In this document: positions 59,599 to 64,000 of the stretch, piece by piece | Numbering within the stretch: position 1 is the stretch's first letter | How the letters are laid out: each line of letters begins with the position of its first letter | Source: Mallotus nudiflorus | Lineage: Eukaryota; Streptophyta; Magnoliopsida; Malpighiales; Euphorbiaceae | Length of the DNA stretch: 64,000 nt | NCBI GenBank assembly: GCA_947683625.1 | Contig: CANTUR010000124.1 | Location: 2,144,001-2,208,000, forward strand | Direction: 5' to 3' | Program-made: the position numbers and the translations under genes | The notes under the pieces: model-generated | What the model was told of the DNA's origin: nothing | Database searches by the model: none | The model's input: the letters and a program-made list of their open reading frames with translations, nothing else

Positions 59599-59890
59599 TT
59601 CATATTAGATTTGACCAAATTGCCTACCTTTTCTATGTTTTTAACAGTTCATCTTTATCTCTGTAGAGTTTTTTCAATGGCAGATTAATCAACCAAAAAT
59701 CCATCAAAATACACTTTCAGATAGATATATTTATTTTCTCTTATGTTGTTGATAATGCTTGAACTTCTTTCACATGATAGTTTTATTAGTATTATTCATA
59801 CCCATTTTGTGAGGTATTATCCAGTGAGCCAACTGTGTGAAGAGTCAAACATTGTGAATCATGACGATTAGTTCATCCTATACATATTCA
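59599..59890 (+). repeat. Copy 2 of the dispersed repeat
   Basis: Pairs with 12661-12995. Shared blocks are GATTTGACCAAATT-like, TTTTTTCAATGG, AAAATACACTTTCAGATA, TTTTCTCTTATGTTGTT, TTCATACCCATTTTGTGAGG and GATTAGTTCATC. Confidence 0.7.
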
Positions 59891-59931
59891 AAATAAATAA
59901 AAGTTTTTAAAAAAGAATAACTATATGTATT

Positions 59932-59932
<1 letters not shown>

Positions 59933-59973
<41 letters not shown>
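59933..59973 (+). repeat. (ATA)n microsatellite
   Basis: About 13 ATA triplets immediately before the LTR of element F. Confidence 0.95.
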
Positions 59974-59975
59974 TT

Positions 59976-60395
59976 TGTGATACACCACATATATATTTCT
60001 ATTTAATTAAGATCTTTATTTCCTATACAGGTTAGTCAGAAAGGGAAGGTAACTAGAGGCATTCAGGGAAGTTTTCTTATGAAAAAGACTCCCAAAACAA
60101 GAAGAAACATTCTCCTATTTGATCTAGGATTCCTATCCAAAGAGGAATCCTACTCCTTTTAGGTTTAAGTATTACTATCACTATAAATAGGACCTCATAT
60201 CTCTCACCTCATATCCCTTATTCTCATTCATTTTATACTTTCATATTCTATTGCTCTCATTTTCTCTCTAAATTCCCTCTATATACTTTGACTTAGGTGT
60301 CAGAGGGTTTATAGGGATCCACCCCACTTCTCACCTTACTCTTCATTGACCACTTACAGGGTTGCAACTCAAGAGTTTTAGAAAGCAAGTTATCA
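59976..60395 (+). repeat. 5' LTR of element F
   Basis: TGTGATACACC...TTATCA, about 420 bases, ending two bases before the primer binding site. Contains a TATA box at 60181. The partner LTR is not in the window, so the left end is set only by the TG and is less certain. Confidence 0.6.
60181..60190 (+). promoter_or_regulatory. TATA box in the element F LTR
   Basis: CTATAAATAG followed by a CT-rich leader, a typical plant LTR promoter arrangement. Confidence 0.65.
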
Positions 60396-60397
60396 AG

Positions 60398-60415
60398 TGG
60401 CACCGTCTGTGGGAA
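60398..60415 (+). promoter_or_regulatory. Primer binding site of element F
   Basis: TGGCACCGTCTGTGGGAA, close to the TGGCGCCGTCTGTGGGAA type found in several plant Ty3/gypsy groups. Confidence 0.7.
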
Positions 60416-60464
60416 CTCTTGGGAAGATCCATTCGTGCATTTACCAAATTGAGACATTGACATC

Positions 60465-61845
60465 ATGACTTCCATCTCACTAATCTCGACTCCTGACACT
60501 CACACAACCTCTCTATCCCCATTCCTCCAATCACTCCGAGAACACCTCTCCCAATGGCAGATCTTCCAGCTACATTCCCATATGTTAAACCTTTATTTGG
60601 TAATACACACATTCCTCTTAGAAACACCTAGGGATGCCCAACTCCTGACACTGACTTCTCGTATTATACCCTCTTACAACATCATCACCGACCTATACCT
60701 TCCATACTTTTTCCAAATCTAATAGAAACACTAGCCATAACTATGCCTAACCTAAACACCGTAACACAAACACTCAACCTTACCCCAATAAATAAAGAAG
60801 TAATGATACAAAACATCTAAGCCCAGATAGCCTTAATGTAATAAAAATTGAATACCTTGATTCAAAGTGGCAACCCTGGACTAGCTAATATAAAAAATAC
60901 CACACCCCCAGAATTGCCCGGAGGGAGCAAGAGGAAAGATAAAGCTCTAGAAGAAGAATCTAGCTCCATAATTTTGGCTCTGGATTATTTAAAATTAACC
61001 TAAATGGTTGAAAAGGTTTTACATAAAGCTCGCATAAGACCGAGGAAGGAAGATAAATGTATTATGGAAGGCAGAACGCCCTTCATAAAGAGGATAATCC
61101 ATATAAAAATCCTAACCAAGTTCAGGATGTCACAATTGGATTAATATGATGGAATTGGAGATCCTATCAACCACATATCCTTTTTTAGAATAAGAATGTT
61201 GCTCTATAATGTAAATGACAAAATCATGTGCAGAGTTTTCCCAAGCATACTTATAAAGAATGCTCAAACATGGTTTCACCGACTTCTTGAGAATTCCATC
61301 ACTTCTTTTGATGACTTGGTAGAGAAGTTCCGAACTAGGTTCGTCACTAATATTCCTCCATCCAAAAACATCAATGAACTCTGAATGTGCCAATAAGAAG
61401 TTAAAAAATCACTATGAAGCTACCTAGATTGGTTCAATAAAGTGGCTATGTAAATAAAAAATCTTGTAGATGAAGTAGCTATCGAAGCCCTCAAGAATGG
61501 CATAGGACTTGAAAAACTCAAAGATAAGATAATGACAAAAGAACTTGGCACTTTTATAGAGGTAATGGCCATGGCAATCAAAATGATAAAAATGGATGAA
61601 GACAAAAAAATACGAAGGGAGGAGGAAAAAGCACTAGCCAGAGAAGAGAGGTCAAGACCCATAAAACTAAGCTTCACACGAACAAATTTCAAAAACCCGG
61701 TGGAAAAATTTGAAAAGGAAGTCGATAGATACACACTCTTAAATACCTCTAGATCCAGGATCCTCATATGGGTCAAACAGAATGGGGGTGGGAATTACCC
61801 CAACCAGAATAACAAGCCTAAATCGGAGAGCCACGCAAGATAGAT
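60465..61845 (+). pseudogene. gag of element F
   Basis: The first ATG at 60465 opens MTSISLISTPDTHTTSLSPF (to 60722). After stops, the core gag domain runs about 61075-61500: YDGIGDPINHISFFRIRMLL, AQTWFHRLLENSITSFDDLV, FRTRFVTNIPPSKNINEL. Then a Glu/Lys/Arg-rich part (61532-61843: DEDKKIRREEEKALAREERS) that looks helical. Several stops and frameshifts break it. Confidence 0.75.
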
Positions 61846-62015
61846 GACATTATTGCCATTATCACAGAGATTATAGGCACGACACTGAGGCCTATCAAGA
61901 ATTAAAAAATGTCATAGAAAGACTGGTGCAAAATGGCAGACTTGGCAATTTCATTAACACATCCAGAGGGGCCAGGAATCTGAAAATATAAGGACTAAAC
62001 AGACTAGAACCAAAA

Positions 62016-62470
62016 ATGGCTCAGATTGAACCAACCAGAGTCATTAACATGATAATCAGAGGAGAAAATACTAAGAAAAGACTTAAGAGAAGTCGGGGAG
62101 AAGGACCAACCCACAAGAAAAGAGAGGTCATTATGTTTGATTCTGAGGAAGGGGAGCATGTTTGGCACCCACACAATAATGCCTTAGTAGTAAGCATATA
62201 CATCAATAACTATCTGGTAAAAAGGTTACTGATCGACAATGGGAGCGCCATCAATGCACTATCTTGGAATTCTTATAAAGCGATGAGAGGTTCCATCACC
62301 AACCTAAAAGCTATCCAGAATCCCATTATAAGCTTTTGCAAAGGAACCATACAACTGATAGGAATTATAAAGCTAAGCCTAGAATTCAAAAACCGTGACA
62401 TAGAAGAAATGTAAGTCATTAAAGACTTATTCAATATAATGGATCTCCTATTAGCATATAACAACATCAT
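62016..62470 (+). pseudogene. Aspartic protease of element F
   Basis: An open frame at 62016-62414 carries the linker (REVIMFDSEEGEHVWHPHNN, ALVVSIYINNYLVKRLL) and the retropepsin active-site position IDNGSAINAL at about 62235. The frame stops at 62414 (EEM stop), but the sequence after it continues the domain with a TYHxxIGRP-like NNIIGRPIPYETDA, so one stop interrupts an otherwise complete domain. Confidence 0.75.
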
Positions 62471-62879
62471 AGGACGACCAATACCTTATGAAACTGATGC
62501 AGTCACAAGTATCTGACACCTTACTATAAAGATTCCAATCGAGGGTAGAACTCTTACAATCCATAGAGATTAGAACATGGCCAAGCAATGCTACCAGATG
62601 GCAATCAAACCTCAGACGTAAGCATTCCCCCTAGAGACTTGGGAGATAGAGAAGCAAGGAGCCAGACTTGAACCAATCGATGACACTCAGACATTACAGA
62701 TTATTGAAGGGAAGATGGTAAAGATCGGTAATGAACTTGACTCTAAAATTAAGCAAGGAATAAGTGAAGTCCTCACCAAGCACTTAGGAGGTTTTGCCTC
62801 TTGTGCGTCAGAGATAACTGGAGTAGATCCTCATATTGCCTCACATAGCTTAAACATCATACCAGGGGCAAAGCTAGTG

Positions 62880-63270
62880 ATCCAGAAAAAATAAACTTTT
62901 GCATATGAGAGGCAGAAGATAATCGTTAAGGAAACAAAGAAGTTGTTAAATGCCGAATTCATCAAAGAAGTTACTCACCCAAAATGGGTAGCCAACATGG
63001 TGCTAGTAAAGAAGTTAAACGACAAGTATAGGATGTGTGTGGACTATATTGACCTCAAACAATGTGTCCCAAGGACAGCTACCCTCTACCAATAATTGAC
63101 CAACTAGTAGACTCCACTACCAACCATGGTCTATACAGTTTTGTAGATGCAGCACAAGGATACCACCTGATACCAATGAAGGAAGAAGACTAAGAGAAAA
63201 CATCATTCATCACCCATGAAGGTCTTTACTACTACAAGGTAATGCCCTTTGGTTTAAAGAATATTGGAGC
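62880..63270 (+). pseudogene. Reverse transcriptase N-terminal part of element F
   Basis: KKLLNAEFIKEVTHPKWVAN, MVLVKKLNDKYRMCVDY and a degraded stretch ending in a GLKNIGA-like sequence at 63265. The catalytic YxDD lies downstream of the cut and is absent. Frameshifts near 63065 and 63110. Confidence 0.8.
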
Positions 63271-64000
63271 TGTTGGGTACCGTGATGCAAACGCAGTGGA
63301 AAAATTAAAATTTTGTCACGTTCCCAAGCCTGGATCCATGTAATTCGACTAATTGATTAAATCTAGGGTTTTTAAAAATCTTACCAAAACGTAGAAGAGG
63401 CAAGATTCTCTGGAAGGATGAAAGGAGGTTCACAACGGTGACACCTTACCTCGAGCTTTTTGGCTTGGTTGTTCGGATCAAGACGTCTCCAAAAGGATGC
63501 GTCCTCTATAGGTATCCACACGAACAACCCTTCACAAAATGAATTTGAGTGTGTGTGCTAGCAACCTCTTGACTGTCTCACAAATCAAGAACAAAAGAAA
63601 AAACTCTGTCTTTGTTTTCTAAGAGGAAAGAAAATGAATTTGGAGACAAAAACAAGTGTGTGAAACCCTAGAGAATATAACATATTTATAGACTCCAAGT
63701 TAGGGTTTCACTTACCAATGACCTTTTGGTAATTTTCCATTTATTATATTATGATTTTGTTTAAAAACAAATCAAAAATAATATCTTATTTATTTATTTA
63801 AAATAACATTTATCTTAAATAAATAAATAAATAAAACACTTTAATTATTTATTTCCACAAAGTTTATTTTGGGCTTATTAAACCCATATCCGTTTTGGAC
63901 TTGTTCTAAGTGTGTGACCCTATAGGTTCACATAACATTGGCAGTGGGCCTAAATCTCTATTTAGGCCTACAAGTCATAAGTGACCTCTAGCAAGACATT
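63271..64000 (+). mobile_element. Element G: LTR of a further retrotransposon, cut by the window end
   Basis: Begins TGTTGGGTACCGTGATGC exactly where the element F RT frame ends. A TG start, AT-rich content and no ORF fit an LTR. Its end, its partner LTR and a target duplication lie outside the window. Direction is assigned from the TG start only. Ty1/copia is likely from the TGTTGG start, not proven. Confidence 0.55.

Larger units (their letters stand above)
59461..59975. other. Flank of the outer element with copy 2 of the dispersed repeat
   Basis: 59599-59890 matches 12661-12995 in the same orientation. The rest is AT-rich with no gene. Confidence 0.6.
59976..63270 (+). mobile_element. 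Element F: Ty3/gypsy retrotransposon, 5' half only
   Basis: Plus strand. A short 5' LTR (59976-60395) with a TATA box, a primer binding site TGGCACCGTCTGTGGGAA, gag, protease and the first part of RT. Reading stops at 63270 where the LTR of element G begins, so RNase H, integrase and the 3' LTR may lie beyond the window or be lost. The gag and pol wording is Ty3/gypsy; the lineage is probably Tat-related, not certain. Stops occur in gag and RT. Confidence 0.75.

Overview
The window is nuclear DNA of a flowering plant, almost certainly a eudicot. Genes are split by AT-rich introns with GT/AG borders, three ordinary nuclear genes are recognisable, and most of the rest is plant LTR retrotransposon. 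The species cannot be fixed from the sequence. The protein wording looks rosid or Malpighiales-like, which is inference only.

Layout. Positions 1-11.4 kb are the gene-bearing part. Three genes lie head to tail on the minus strand: a HAD-class acid phosphatase / vegetative-storage-protein-like gene (1192-2372, 3 exons), a P-class pentatricopeptide-repeat protein that looks like Arabidopsis ABO5/At1g51965 (3141-5734, 2 exons), and the alpha subunit of the mitochondrial processing peptidase (6909-11317, 13 exons). The last two are both expected in mitochondria. A decayed LINE RNase H tail lies at 497-745. Positions 11.5-14.1 kb hold a tRNA-like/SINE-like repeat, a Tourist-like MITE with TTA target duplications (11814-12231) and a 1.08-kb foldback element (13013-14098).

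From 14128 to 59460 the window is one old, Athila-like Ty3/gypsy element on the minus strand. Its LTRs are 14128-15549 and 58056-59460, flanked by AGTTC/AGTTT. Later insertions have broken it into pieces. Its gag (57833-56176), protease (56175-56063 plus 52943-52561), reverse transcriptase (52541-51512), RNase H and integrase N-terminus (37385-36581), integrase core (20235-19225) and env-position ORF (18187-16921) remain in order. The insertions are: Ogre/Tat-like element A (20236-36580, perfect 5-bp duplication CACAC); a related, pol-less Ogre/Tat-like element B (37382-51511); and a solo LTR E (52944-56062, perfect TACAC duplication), which sits in the protease active-site region. A itself carries a solo LTR C in its 3' LTR (21753-23249), and B carries a solo LTR D in its gag (44666-48047). 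This gives a three-level insertion order: outer element, then A, B and E, then C and D.

Beyond the outer element, a second Ty3/gypsy element F (59976-63270, plus strand) keeps its 5' LTR, primer binding site, gag, protease and the start of RT. It is cut by the LTR of a further element G, which runs off the window end.

The strongest unexplained signal is non-coding. The 3' regions of A and B contain about 1 kb of a higher-order tandem repeat. Its roughly 120-bp unit is a series of four imperfect palindromes around one conserved core (TCGGTC). The arms differ between the four palindromes, yet each pair of arms is complementary. The U3 part of the same LTRs holds a second palindromic array built on a CCGATCGG core. 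A further motif downstream of pol is shared between the Ogre-like elements and the Athila-like element. Element A also carries an antisense gene-like ORF resembling the plant mobile domain. All retrotransposon ORFs seen here are broken by stops or deletions, so no element looks autonomous.
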